Part shown: one piece after another, positions 8,259-16,710 of the stretch
How positions within the stretch are numbered: position 1 is the first letter of the stretch
Layout: the number at the start of each line of letters is the position of its first letter
NCBI GenBank assembly: GCA_017399105.1
Contig: JAFQEJ010000047.1
Location: 1 to 38,898, forward strand
DNA from: Clostridia bacterium
GTDB taxonomy: Bacteria; Bacillota; Clostridia; Oscillospirales; CAG-272
Length of the DNA stretch: 38,898 bases
Direction of reading: 5' to 3'
The notes under the pieces: generated by a model
The model's database searches: none
What the model was told of the DNA's origin: nothing
What the model saw: the letters and a program-made list of their open reading frames with translations, nothing else
Made by a program: the position numbers and the translations under genes

Positions 8259-9290
8259 ATGAACACAAAATTATTTACCGAACCAACCGAAACTGCCGTA
8301 ACCGAAGCGGCTGAAATTCTGCGCTCCGGCGGACTTGTGGCATTTCCGACAGAAACTGTCTACGGACTGGGAGGAAACGGACTTGATCCCGATGCGGCAC
8401 GGAAAATTTATGCGGCGAAGGGAAGACCCTCTGATAATCCGCTGATCATCCATGTGGCGGAAATTGCAGATGCTGAGCGTTATTGTATTACATCACCTCT
8501 TTATTATAAAATTGCAGAGCATTTCATGCCCGGTCCCATCACGGTCATCATGCCCAAGCGGGATTGCATTCCCTACGAGGTAACAGGCGGTCTCGATACC
8601 GTTGCACTGCGCATCCCGTCCCATCCCATCGCGCACCGACTGCTCGCAGAGGCAAAAATCCCTGTGGCTGCTCCCTCGGCAAATCTATCGGGCAGACCAA
8701 GCCCTACCACAGCCGCACATGTTATCACCGATATGATGGGAAGAATCAATGCGATCATCGATGGCGGCGACTGCGATTTCGGTGTGGAATCCACCATCGT
8801 TAAAATTGATGGCAAGCATGTAACTCTGCTCAGACCGGGAGCTGTTACCCTCGAAGAACTACGCGAGTTGTGCGGAGAGGTGGCTGTTGATCCGACTATC
8901 ACCGAAAAGCCGGCTGAGAATTTTATACCGCTTGCGCCCGGCATGAAATATCGCCACTACGCTCCGAGAGCGCATGTCACTCTGCTTGACGGCAGTCATG
9001 ATGCGGTCACAGCCTGTCTTACTGAGGCTGTGAATCATGAGGATATCGGAATTCTCTGCTACGATGACATGCTTCCCGAGGCGCTGACCTCCCGTTCCAA
9101 CGTGATTACGCTGGGAAAAGAGAGCGATCCCACAGAGACTGCTCATAAGCTGTTTGCAGCGCTGCGTGCATTTGATGATATGCAGCAGGTTACATCCATA
9201 CTGGCGCCGCTTCCGGATAAAAAGGGAATCGGACTGGCGGTATATAATCGGCTCATCAAGGCAGCAGGCTTTGATGTAAAAAAGATATAA
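8259..9290 (+). CDS. tsaC: L-threonylcarbamoyladenylate synthase (Sua5 type)
   Basis: Makes threonylcarbamoyl-AMP from threonine, bicarbonate and ATP, the first step of t6A37 tRNA modification. The YrdC fold occupies the first two-thirds, with PTETVYGLG near residue 30, KGRPSDNPLIIH near 52 and APSANLSG near 145. A C-terminal Sua5 domain, linked through APGMKYRHYAP, makes this the longer Sua5 form (343 residues) rather than the minimal TsaC. No strong ribosome-binding site is seen seven bases after prfA. The neighbours are translation genes, as in many Bacillota. Confidence 0.92.
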   Translation: MNTKLFTEPTETAVTEAAEILRSGGLVAFPTETVYGLGGNGLDPDAARKIYAAKGRPSDNPLIIHVAEIADAERYCITSPLYYKIAEHFMPGPITVIMPKRDCIPYEVTGGLDTVALRIPSHPIAHRLLAEAKIPVAAPSANLSGRPSPTTAAHVITDMMGRINAIIDGGDCDFGVESTIVKIDGKHVTLLRPGAVTLEELRELCGEVAVDPTITEKPAENFIPLAPGMKYRHYAPRAHVTLLDGSHDAVTACLTEAVNHEDIGILCYDDMLPEALTSRSNVITLGKESDPTETAHKLFAALRAFDDMQQVTSILAPLPDKKGIGLAVYNRLIKAAGFDVKKI

Positions 9291-9311
9291 AGTAAAGGAA
9301 TATAATCAAAC

Positions 9312-11549
9312 ATGGCAAGAAAAAGGGAAAGAGAACCGAGCAGAGACTTCGGAGAATCCGCAGCAGTAACACTGCAGCCCATTACCGAAACCATCGAAAA
9401 AAACTATATGCCGTATGTTATGACGGTCATCATTTCGCGAGCCATTCCCGAAATCGACGGCTTTAAACCGGCACACCGCAAGCTTCTCTACACCATGTAT
9501 ACCATGAAGCTGCTCACAGGTCAGCGTACCAAAAGTGCCAATGTAGTCGGACAAACCATGAAGCTCAATCCCCACGGTGATGCTTCCATTTATGAGACAA
9601 TGGTGCGTCTGACTCGAGGAAATGCAGCGCTTCTCCATCCTTTTGTTGATTCCAAGGGAAGCTTTGGCAAGCAGTATTCCAGCGATATGGCATACGCAGC
9701 GCCCCGATATACCGAGGTTAAGCTCGACTCCTTCTGCAATGAGATTTTCCGCGGCATTGATAAAAATGCGGTGGATATGGTTCCCAACTATGATAACACC
9801 ATGGAGGAACCGCTGCTGTTGCCGACCTCATTCCCGAATATTCTGGTTTCGCCCAACATGGGTATCGCCGTTGGTATGGCAAGTAAAATCTGCTCCTTCA
9901 ATCTCGCAGAGGTCTGTGACGGTGCAATTCAAATGCTCAAGAATCCCGACACAACCGCTGATCGCATGCTCGATATTATCAGCGCTCCCGATTTTTCAGG
10001 CGGTGGATATCTCCTTTACAACCGCGATCAGCTTAGAGAAATCTATGAGATCGGCCGCGGCAGCTTCAAGCTGAGAGCTAAATATACCTATGATAAACAG
10101 GCAAACTGCATCGATATCGTTGAAATCCCCTATTCTACTACAATCGAGGTCATTCTGAAAAAGATTGGCGATCTGGTGAAGGAGGGCAAACTGAAGGAAA
10201 TCACCGATTTTCGCGATGAGATCGATCTGAACGGCTTCAAGCTTACACTCGATCTGCGCCGAGGCGTCGACCCCAACAAGCTGATGGCAAAGCTCTTTAA
10301 GCTTACCACACTGGAGGACGATTATGGCTGCAATTTCAATGTGCTGATCGATAATATACCGCGTACTTTAGGTATTTGTGAACTTCTTAATGAGTGGATT
10401 CGCTTCAGACTTGGCTGTGTCAAGCGCGAGCTCTCTTTTGATCTGAAAAAGAAGCAGGATAAGCTTCATCTTTTACTGGGACTTGGTAAAATTCTGCTTG
10501 ATATAGATAAAGCTATCCGCATTGTTCGTGAAACCGAAAAGGAATCGGATGTGGTGCCCAATCTGATGGAAGGCTTTGATATCGATCAGATTCAGGCTGA
10601 ATATATCGCAGAAATCCGTTTGCGTAACCTCAACCGTGAGTACATTATCAACCGTATCAAGGAAATAGAGGATCTGCAGAAGGAAATCGCCGATCTGGAA
10701 GCCCTCATCGGCAGTGAGCGTGCACTGCGTAATTATATCGCCGCTCAACTGAAGGAGATTAAGAAAAAATACGGCATCCCGCGTAAGACCATGATTCTTG
10801 ATGCCGGAGCTCTGGAAGAATACGACGAAGAGAGTGAAGTGGAGAACTATAAGGTTCATATCCTCATGACCAAGGAGGGATACTTTAAGAAAATTTCCTA
10901 TCAGTCACTTCGCGGAAATGATGAACACAAGCTCAAAGAGGGCGATGAGGTTTTGGTGGAGGAAGATGTTGAAAATGTTGACGAGCTCCTCTTCTTCTCG
11001 GATAAAGCGCAGGTTTATAAAGTCAAAGTGTCGGACTTTGATCTCATGAAGGCATCTCAGCTGGGTGAGTTTATTCCCGCAAAGCTGGGATTTGATGAGG
11101 ATGAGGGTGTGATCTTCATGAAATGCGTCAGCAAATATGAAGAAGGTCACAATATGATCTTCCTCTTTGAAAACGGCAAGGGTGTTCGTGTGCCTATTAC
11201 CACCTACGAAACCAAAACCAATCGAAAGAAGCTGACTGCCGCATACTCGGATGTCTCTCCCATCGTAGCGGCATTCTATGAAAGCGAGCCTCAGGAGATT
11301 ATGCTCATCTCATCGGGCGGACGGGCGGTCATGTTCTCGAGTGAGCTCATCTCTGTAAAAACAACCCGTACCTCTCAGGGAATCGCTCTCATGACCCTGA
11401 AGACAAATCAGAAGATTACCGAAGCCCGCCTTATTCCTAAAGAGCAAAGCGGTGAACTGAAGCGCTACCGCAAGACTAAAATCCCTGCATCCGGCGTTGT
11501 TCTTGAGCAATTTGATGCAGGAAGCGGACAGATCAAATTAGGTGAATAA
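9312..11549 (+). CDS. Type IIA DNA topoisomerase subunit A (GyrA/ParC family)
   Basis: A 745-residue cleavage and re-joining subunit. The winged-helix domain shows the catalytic tyrosine Y133 in AAPRYTE, and the quinolone pocket is NPHGDASIYE at 87-95, with Ala91 where Escherichia coli GyrA has Ser83 and Glu95 where it has Asp87. After a coiled-coil arm, the C-terminal region holds about four beta-pinwheel blade-like repeats and no GyrA-box, nearer in size to ParC than to a full GyrA. AAAGGA lies upstream of the ATG. No B subunit (gyrB/parE) is adjacent, so its partner must be encoded elsewhere. Whether it is topoisomerase IV, a second gyrase or a specialised enzyme cannot be decided here. 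Confidence 0.88.
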   Translation: MARKREREPSRDFGESAAVTLQPITETIEKNYMPYVMTVIISRAIPEIDGFKPAHRKLLYTMYTMKLLTGQRTKSANVVGQTMKLNPHGDASIYETMVRLTRGNAALLHPFVDSKGSFGKQYSSDMAYAAPRYTEVKLDSFCNEIFRGIDKNAVDMVPNYDNTMEEPLLLPTSFPNILVSPNMGIAVGMASKICSFNLAEVCDGAIQMLKNPDTTADRMLDIISAPDFSGGGYLLYNRDQLREIYEIGRGSFKLRAKYTYDKQANCIDIVEIPYSTTIEVILKKIGDLVKEGKLKEITDFRDEIDLNGFKLTLDLRRGVDPNKLMAKLFKLTTLEDDYGCNFNVLIDNIPRTLGICELLNEWIRFRLGCVKRELSFDLKKKQDKLHLLLGLGKILLDIDKAIRIVRETEKESDVVPNLMEGFDIDQIQAEYIAEIRLRNLNREYIINRIKEIEDLQKEIADLEALIGSERALRNYIAAQLKEIKKKYGIPRKTMILDAGALEEYDEESEVENYKVHILMTKEGYFKKISYQSLRGNDEHKLKEGDEVLVEEDVENVDELLFFSDKAQVYKVKVSDFDLMKASQLGEFIPAKLGFDEDEGVIFMKCVSKYEEGHNMIFLFENGKGVRVPITTYETKTNRKKLTAAYSDVSPIVAAFYESEPQEIMLISSGGRAVMFSSELISVKTTRTSQGIALMTLKTNQKITEARLIPKEQSGELKRYRKTKIPASGVVLEQFDAGSGQIKLGE

Positions 11550-11602
11550 ATGAAAACAGGGGTACAACTCAGAAAGCATGCTGTGCCCCGCAATAAAGTA
11601 GT

Positions 11603-12916
11603 ATGACAATGGAAGATAAAAGCTCATTCATCGGTATGTTCCGATGCTTTAAAGGAAAAAGCGACGAGGAAAAGGGCAGAAGAATTATGCTCACCTCTAC
11701 GGTATTGCAGGCGATTGTCAATCAGATGACCACCGGTATATTCTTCACCGGTTTTCTTGCTGCATACGGATTCGATATCGTCAATATTGGTATCGTCACT
11801 CTGGCACCCTATATTTCCAATCTGGCGTCTGTCTTTACGCCTGCTCTTCTTCATCGTTTTCCCAAGCGAAAGGGAATCCTTGTCGGCTGTAAGCTGATCT
11901 ACTATATTCTTGCCGTTGCTGCCTTCACCCTGATGCCGCTTGTGGTGACGGATACAGGCATGCGTATGCTGACGCTATCCGCGCTTCTGATTCTTGCGAA
12001 CATTTTCAACGGAATTGCCACATCCGGCTTTTCTTCATGGCATGTGAATTTCATTCCCAAGGAAGTACGCTCCGATTACTTCACGGCAGTGCAATTTTTG
12101 TCTAATCTGATCCCCGGAGCCATGCTTCTCTTCTCGGGTATGATTACCGACGCACTGAGCAATTCTCCTGCACAGCTGACGCTTTTGACTACGCTTCGTT
12201 GGTTGGCTTTTGCTGTGGCACTGGTGGATGTGTTTTGTCTCTCCAGACCGAAAGAATACGAATATAACGCCGAAGCCACCGAAAAGAATGCAGATATTTT
12301 CCGAATTCCTCTTAAAAATCACCGCTGGCTGATGGTAATGGGCGCTGTTGTGCTTTGGAATGTAAGCTCTTTGTCGATTTCATCGGCGCTGCAGGTGTTT
12401 CTGCTTGAGGATGTGGGAGTATCTTATACCTACTATAATCTGATCATCATTCTCTATTCGGCAGCATTTCCGCTCTTCTCAGGCTTCTGGAAAAAGAAGA
12501 TCGAACAGTTCTCGTGGCTGAGTGTTTACGGCTTCACCCTGCTGGTTTATGCAATCTGCCAGCTCGCCTATTGTTTCATCACCCCGATGAACTATCTCAT
12601 TCTGATGAGCGCGGTACGCATCACTCAGCATGTTATCGGTGTCGGACAGAATATCGCCTTTGCAAATCTACAATACATATGTATGCCCCGCGAGCACCGC
12701 ACCTGCTATACTTCCCTTTATTATTTCATCTTCTATCTCAGTGCACTGCTGGGATTGGGACTCGGTACCCTTTGGTGTGCGGTATATGAAAATCTGACTC
12801 TTTCTATCTTCGGTTTTACACTTACAACTGTTCCGATTCTTATGATGGCTTCCGGATTCCTCATTTTAATTCTTGCTTTTTATGTCTGGTATCTTGCAAA
12901 AAAGCTGCACCTTTGA
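11603..12916 (+). CDS. Major facilitator superfamily transporter
   Basis: A 437-residue polytopic membrane protein with about 12 hydrophobic segments in two blocks, separated by a charged cytosolic stretch around residues 210-235. The short basic loop RFPKRKG between early helices resembles the MFS loop 2-3 signature. The substrate is unknown. It starts 53 bp after the topoisomerase gene. There is no good ribosome-binding site, and a second ATG two codons on (11609) is an alternative start. A weak hairpin (11559-11589) precedes it but lacks a T-run, so it may share the upstream transcript. No terminator is evident after the stop. Confidence 0.8.
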   Translation: MTMEDKSSFIGMFRCFKGKSDEEKGRRIMLTSTVLQAIVNQMTTGIFFTGFLAAYGFDIVNIGIVTLAPYISNLASVFTPALLHRFPKRKGILVGCKLIYYILAVAAFTLMPLVVTDTGMRMLTLSALLILANIFNGIATSGFSSWHVNFIPKEVRSDYFTAVQFLSNLIPGAMLLFSGMITDALSNSPAQLTLLTTLRWLAFAVALVDVFCLSRPKEYEYNAEATEKNADIFRIPLKNHRWLMVMGAVVLWNVSSLSISSALQVFLLEDVGVSYTYYNLIIILYSAAFPLFSGFWKKKIEQFSWLSVYGFTLLVYAICQLAYCFITPMNYLILMSAVRITQHVIGVGQNIAFANLQYICMPREHRTCYTSLYYFIFYLSALLGLGLGTLWCAVYENLTLSIFGFTLTTVPILMMASGFLILILAFYVWYLAKKLHL

Positions 12917-12960
12917 GAAATATCATAATTCTGTAAATTGTTAACATTCGCTCCTAAGCA

Positions 12961-12989
12961 TTGTAATTCGCAGCAGAGTGTGATATAAT
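12961..12989 (+). promoter_or_regulatory. Promoter for the SpoIID-domain unit
   Basis: TTGTAA (12961-12966), a 17-bp spacer and TATAAT (12984-12989), with an extended TG two bases ahead of the -10 (TGATATAAT). The downstream leader holds a 6-bp hairpin, ATCCCG with CGGGAT, near 13010-13030 before the gene start. Confidence 0.65.
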
Positions 12990-13062
12990 GAGCATGTGAT
13001 TGTCGAAAAATCCCGTATAATCGCGGGATAACCACCCTAATGCCGCAATATGGAGGCTTCTT

Positions 13063-13581
13063 TTGAAAAACAGATTTAATCTTCGTGATATCGTATCGGC
13101 TGTACTTTTAATCTTTCTTGTGACCGGTGTTGCAGTTTTTGCTGCAAGCGATTATTCTTCCGCAGATGATCCCCTTGTCACCCTCAGCTATGTAAATGAT
13201 GTGCTTATTCCTCAGCTTAAGAGTGAGATTAAAGCCGAGCTTAAGGCAGAACTCGGAAATCAGACAGACGGTGCGGCGTCAAATCAACCCGCAGCAGCCA
13301 CTGCAAGTGTGACCTATGAGATCGTTCACGCAACCATCGGACAGGTGATACTTCCTACCGAACCCTGCGAAATTATCCTTCGCTCCGGTTCTGCTGTTGC
13401 GGTTACCGTTGATGCGGGACAGGGACTTTCTGATACAACTGCAGAGAAAGAACTGCTCTCGGGCGAAGCTCTGACAAAAAATCACTATGTCATCGTTCCG
13501 CGCGGAGATGGCAGAGGTGTGCTTATTACCTCCAATGATGCATATTTTATGGTAAGAGGAGGATACACCGTTGAAAACTGA
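13063..13581 (+). CDS. Conserved exported protein upstream of SpoIID-like gene
   Basis: A 172-residue protein with a basic N-terminus and one hydrophobic segment (about 10-28), so it is exported or anchored. A charged helical stretch rich in K, E and A (about 45-66) and a low-complexity A/Q/T linker precede a beta-rich C-terminal domain containing EIILRSGSA, GLSDTTAEKELLSGE and IVPRGDGRGV. I recall similar proteins in other clostridia but know no function for them. The start is TTG, with GGAGG six bases upstream. It overlaps the next gene by 11 bp and shares its promoter, so it probably works with the SpoIID-domain protein at the cell wall (inference). Confidence 0.7.
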   Translation: MKNRFNLRDIVSAVLLIFLVTGVAVFAASDYSSADDPLVTLSYVNDVLIPQLKSEIKAELKAELGNQTDGAASNQPAAATASVTYEIVHATIGQVILPTEPCEIILRSGSAVAVTVDAGQGLSDTTAEKELLSGEALTKNHYVIVPRGDGRGVLITSNDAYFMVRGGYTVEN

Positions 13582-15571
13582 TAAGAAAAAGCAGAAGACG
13601 CCCAAGCGCGTCATACTTGTGCGCATAATGGCGGCTTTTCTCGGACTGCTCATGATTCTCGGTGTCTTTGCGATGGCATTGCCCCTTACCTCATACGCAT
13701 CCGAGCCGCAGTATCAATTTACAAGCGATTTGATCCGTGTAGGTTTGATGTATGGCACAGGCGTTACTGTCGGCTTTGAGATTACCACCGAACATGGCTT
13801 CGAATTCGGCATGTTGCAGGACGGAGAAAACTACATACCTCTCTATCAGGTTACCGACACAATTGTATCGGTAACCTGTGATGCTAATTTGTCAAAAAAA
13901 GCGATGACCTACTCCATCGGCAATGCATCAAACGCTGTGATCGGCGGTTGGCACGCGCAGGTTACAACAGATGCTGCGAATCTGCAGACAGCTCTTTCGC
14001 AGATTAAAACAGCAGCTAAGCCCATGGGACTTGATGCATTTCCGGCATACATCAACGGTTCATACGTGGTGCGTGTCGGTGATTTCACTACTGAAGCCGA
14101 GGCTCAGCAAACAGCGGCTGCGATGACGCAATATTTTGGTGCCAATTTTACCGTTGTATCCGGTACGAACACCGCGGTTTCGGTTGTTAATCCCAACACC
14201 GATGCTATTCTATATGAATTTGATGACAGCAATTCATCCTTCGGTGTAAAAGCCGTTCAGGGGGAAAATGAAGCCTATATCGTTACTCCTGCAAAAAACA
14301 AATATAAGGGAGTATTTGAATTTACCCGCTACATCTACAATAACACGAACGGCGTCGCAGTGACCAATGTGATGCCTCTCGAAGAATATGTAGCATGTGT
14401 CATTTCCTGTGAAGTAAGCCCCAACTGGCCTATCGAAACCTTAAAAGCTTTTGCGGTTACCGTTCGCTCATTTACGCTGGCTAAGCTTGGACGTCATAAT
14501 ACATCCTACGGCTTTGATCTTTGCAACAGCACACACTGTCAGGCGTATCTCGGTGTTGCCCGTGTCAATGATGCAGTCAGAACTGCAATTGAAGAGACAC
14601 GGAGTCTGGTGGTCTCTTATAAAGATAATGTTGCAGAAGCATATTATTCTTCTTCTGTGGGCGGCGTAACGGTCAGTGCGAAGGAAACATGGGGAAGCAC
14701 GGGCGATTATTCTTATTTGCAGGCTGTAAATACTCCTTGGGAAAAATATAAAGAACATTATAAGGGATACTGGACAGTCGAAATGACACCTAAAGAGCTT
14801 GCGGATCAGCTCAGAAGTGCCGGTTATTCGCAGATCAGAGGAAATATTCAAAGCGTGAAGATCAACAAGCTTGCTGAGAATTCTTCCTATGTCTATTCTA
14901 TCAGCTTTACAGATACCAACGGCAATACTGTTACAATCGAACGTACAGAAAAGATAAAAATCGCCCTCTCCCTGAACAGTGCAAATTTTGTAGTCGGTAA
15001 AGCGGGCGATACCCTTCAGATGACCGAATATGTATTTGCCGATGCGCTTGATGATGAGGGAAATCTGATCGATACAGAGGAAAATAAAGCTGCGACTGAA
15101 GAAATAACCGTCACGCAGGAAGAAAAAACTTCCCCCAATCCCAATGTTATCACAGCAGATGGGGTCATCAGTGTCGATTCGGACAACTATTTTGCTGTGA
15201 ACAGTCTCGGTATGACTTATCTTGACAATTCAAGACCAATTGCAACTGTTACATCTCAGGGCGACAGCTCAGTCACACTGATCTCTGAGTTTGATTTAGA
15301 GTTTGGCACAGACAGTGGCACAATCAACATTCCGGAAATTCCGGAAAATGCCGTTCTGGGAAAGACCACAACAGTTACAACCACCGTAAAAGCCGAAGGT
15401 ACGGCAGGCAGCTTTATCTTCATTGGACGCGGATGGGGACACGGCGTAGGCTTCAGTCAGTGGGGGGCCCATGACATGGCAGAGCTCGGCTTTAAATGGC
15501 GCGATATCGTAAACGCTTACTTCCCGGGCACACAAATCACGGATTATAGGACAATTCTTGTTAAAAACTAA
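13571..15571 (+). CDS. SpoIID/LytB-domain cell-wall protein
   Basis: A 666-residue exported protein: a basic N-terminus, one membrane segment (about 17-40), then a region around 120-195 that resembles a SPOR-like fold. The SpoIID domain begins near residue 266 with VMPLEEYVACVISCEV, containing the expected catalytic glutamate, and ends near 620 with RGWGHGVGFSQWG. About 130 extra residues with acidic, threonine-rich sequence are inserted before the last motif. SpoIID is a lytic transglycosylase acting on glycan strands freed of stem peptides during spore engulfment. The length and insertion make this a paralogue-type protein, so sporulation use is likely but unproven. The start is TTG with GAGGAGG upstream, overlapping the previous gene. 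Confidence 0.82.
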   Translation: MKTDKKKQKTPKRVILVRIMAAFLGLLMILGVFAMALPLTSYASEPQYQFTSDLIRVGLMYGTGVTVGFEITTEHGFEFGMLQDGENYIPLYQVTDTIVSVTCDANLSKKAMTYSIGNASNAVIGGWHAQVTTDAANLQTALSQIKTAAKPMGLDAFPAYINGSYVVRVGDFTTEAEAQQTAAAMTQYFGANFTVVSGTNTAVSVVNPNTDAILYEFDDSNSSFGVKAVQGENEAYIVTPAKNKYKGVFEFTRYIYNNTNGVAVTNVMPLEEYVACVISCEVSPNWPIETLKAFAVTVRSFTLAKLGRHNTSYGFDLCNSTHCQAYLGVARVNDAVRTAIEETRSLVVSYKDNVAEAYYSSSVGGVTVSAKETWGSTGDYSYLQAVNTPWEKYKEHYKGYWTVEMTPKELADQLRSAGYSQIRGNIQSVKINKLAENSSYVYSISFTDTNGNTVTIERTEKIKIALSLNSANFVVGKAGDTLQMTEYVFADALDDEGNLIDTEENKAATEEITVTQEEKTSPNPNVITADGVISVDSDNYFAVNSLGMTYLDNSRPIATVTSQGDSSVTLISEFDLEFGTDSGTINIPEIPENAVLGKTTTVTTTVKAEGTAGSFIFIGRGWGHGVGFSQWGAHDMAELGFKWRDIVNAYFPGTQITDYRTILVKN

Positions 15572-15583
15572 AATATAAGCTCA

Positions 15584-15753
15584 AAAGGGACTGTCGCATT
15601 TGCATGCGACAGTCCCTTGAATATTGATTTTGTCGATCAAAGACCGCCATTTCAGGGCATTTTACGCCCAGAAACCAATCAATATTATGCCACAAAATCG
15701 AAAATTTTGTGGCGGGGCTGTTGCAAATGAAAAATTTCCAACAGCCCCTTTTT
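15584..15753 (+). repeat. Structured intergenic repeat, copy 2 (170 bp)
   Basis: Second copy. Hairpin 1 is here a perfect 14-bp stem (15585-15598 with 15605-15618). The base pair that is G-C in copies 1 and 3 is A-T here, and the T-T mismatch is repaired to T-A. The middle arm AATATTGATT pairs with AATCAATATT. A 10-bp hairpin around ATTTTGTGG and a 10-bp closing stem GGGGCTGTTG with CAACAGCCCC follow. It fills the convergent junction between the SpoIID-domain gene and the radical SAM gene and ends in CCCCTTTTT, so it can act as a terminator for both. Confidence 0.85.
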
Positions 15754-15773
15754 GATATAATACGATACTTCAA

Positions 15774-16607
15774 TCAATTGAACCGCCGCGCATAACCGCA
15801 TCTGCGGCACAATTCTTCTACAGCAGATCTTTCCGAAAATCCGTCATAAATCATTTTTGCTCGCGGAGAATTCAATATCTCCTCCAGCTCCTGTTCAAAC
15901 AGATTTCCGAGTGCAAGATCGCCGTCATGGTCGAGACAACAGGGAACCACTGTTCCGTCACATAGCACACCGATCTGATCGCGCAGCGCATAACAGAATA
16001 TATGGTCGCCCCCTGCCTCCGCCGTCATTTTAGGCCAGTCGAACTTATTTCCGTATTCTACGTAAACTTTATCTCGAAGCTTGTGTCCGCGGCGGTCGAT
16101 TGCCCATGGCATCGGGAAATATTCTTTCATCACGGAAAGTATCTCGCTGTTTCGCACATCGGCGCCTCCGTGATTCCACAGCCTGTAGATCACCAGTCCT
16201 TGATCATGCATTGCCTGTCCAAACTCAAAGCAGCTGCGAAGATATTCGGAGAAGGGAAGTGCCAGATCATTTGCTTCAAATGCATGAAGTGAAATCACAG
16301 TTTTGTAAGGTGGCGCTGCCATAAGCACTTCTTGTCGCTTTTGAAGCAATGTTCCGTTGGTGGTGATGATTACTTTGAAGCCTTCTTGATGCGCAATCTT
16401 TAAAAAATCGCCTAAATTCGGATGACATAGAGGCTCTCCCATGAGATGAAAATACAGGTAGTCGGTGTATGGCTTCAACTTCTCAAGCAGAGTAGAAAAG
16501 TGTTCAATATCCAGAGCTCTCGGCGCTCTTTTGGTTCCGGGACAAAAGGAACAGTGCAGATTACATATATTAGAAATCTCAAGATAAATTTTTGCGAAAT
16601 GTTTCAC
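15774..16607 (-). CDS. Radical SAM protein with SPASM-type C-terminus
   Basis: A 277-residue radical SAM enzyme: C15-x3-C19-x2-C22 binds the SAM-cleaving cluster, and GEP follows in the HLMGEPLCHP string. The C-terminal SPASM-like region contains CDGTVVPCC and a final C-x2-C, expected to hold one or more auxiliary iron-sulfur clusters. SPASM proteins often modify peptides or act as maturases, but no precursor peptide gene is seen nearby and the substrate is unknown. The open frame continues upstream, but GTG 16607 has CGGAGG five bases before it and places the cysteine motif at the usual distance. It is transcribed alone from its own promoter. Confidence 0.85.
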   Translation of the reverse strand: MKHFAKIYLEISNICNLHCSFCPGTKRAPRALDIEHFSTLLEKLKPYTDYLYFHLMGEPLCHPNLGDFLKIAHQEGFKVIITTNGTLLQKRQEVLMAAPPYKTVISLHAFEANDLALPFSEYLRSCFEFGQAMHDQGLVIYRLWNHGGADVRNSEILSVMKEYFPMPWAIDRRGHKLRDKVYVEYGNKFDWPKMTAEAGGDHIFCYALRDQIGVLCDGTVVPCCLDHDGDLALGNLFEQELEEILNSPRAKMIYDGFSERSAVEELCRRCGYARRFN

Positions 16608-16634
16608 AATAACCTCCGGAAAAGGTGATACCCC

Positions 16635-16663
16635 ATTATAACACAAAATGAATCGAACCGCAA
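16635..16663 (-). promoter_or_regulatory. Promoter for the radical SAM gene
   Basis: Read on the minus strand: TTGCGG (16663-16658), a 17-bp spacer and TATAAT (16640-16635), with TG placed as in an extended -10. Transcription would begin about 20 bases before the GTG start. Confidence 0.6.
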
Positions 16664-16696
16664 GAAAAAAGGATGCCATATACATGACATCCTTTC
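16661..16696 (-). terminator. Terminator of the solute-binding protein gene
   Basis: AAAGGATG (16668-16675) pairs with CATCCTTT (16688-16695), with a weaker inner CAT/ATG pairing. Read on the minus strand the stem is followed by a T-rich tract. It lies about 15 bases after the stop of the solute-binding protein gene and overlaps the -35 region of the radical SAM promoter. Confidence 0.7.
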
Positions 16697-16710
16697 TTAA
16701 TAATATCCGA

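Noticed and set aside
11559..11589. Hairpin GGGGTACA/TGTGCCCC between the topoisomerase and transporter genes
   Set aside because: Contains a G-T pair and a long loop and has no T-run, so I do not call it a terminator.
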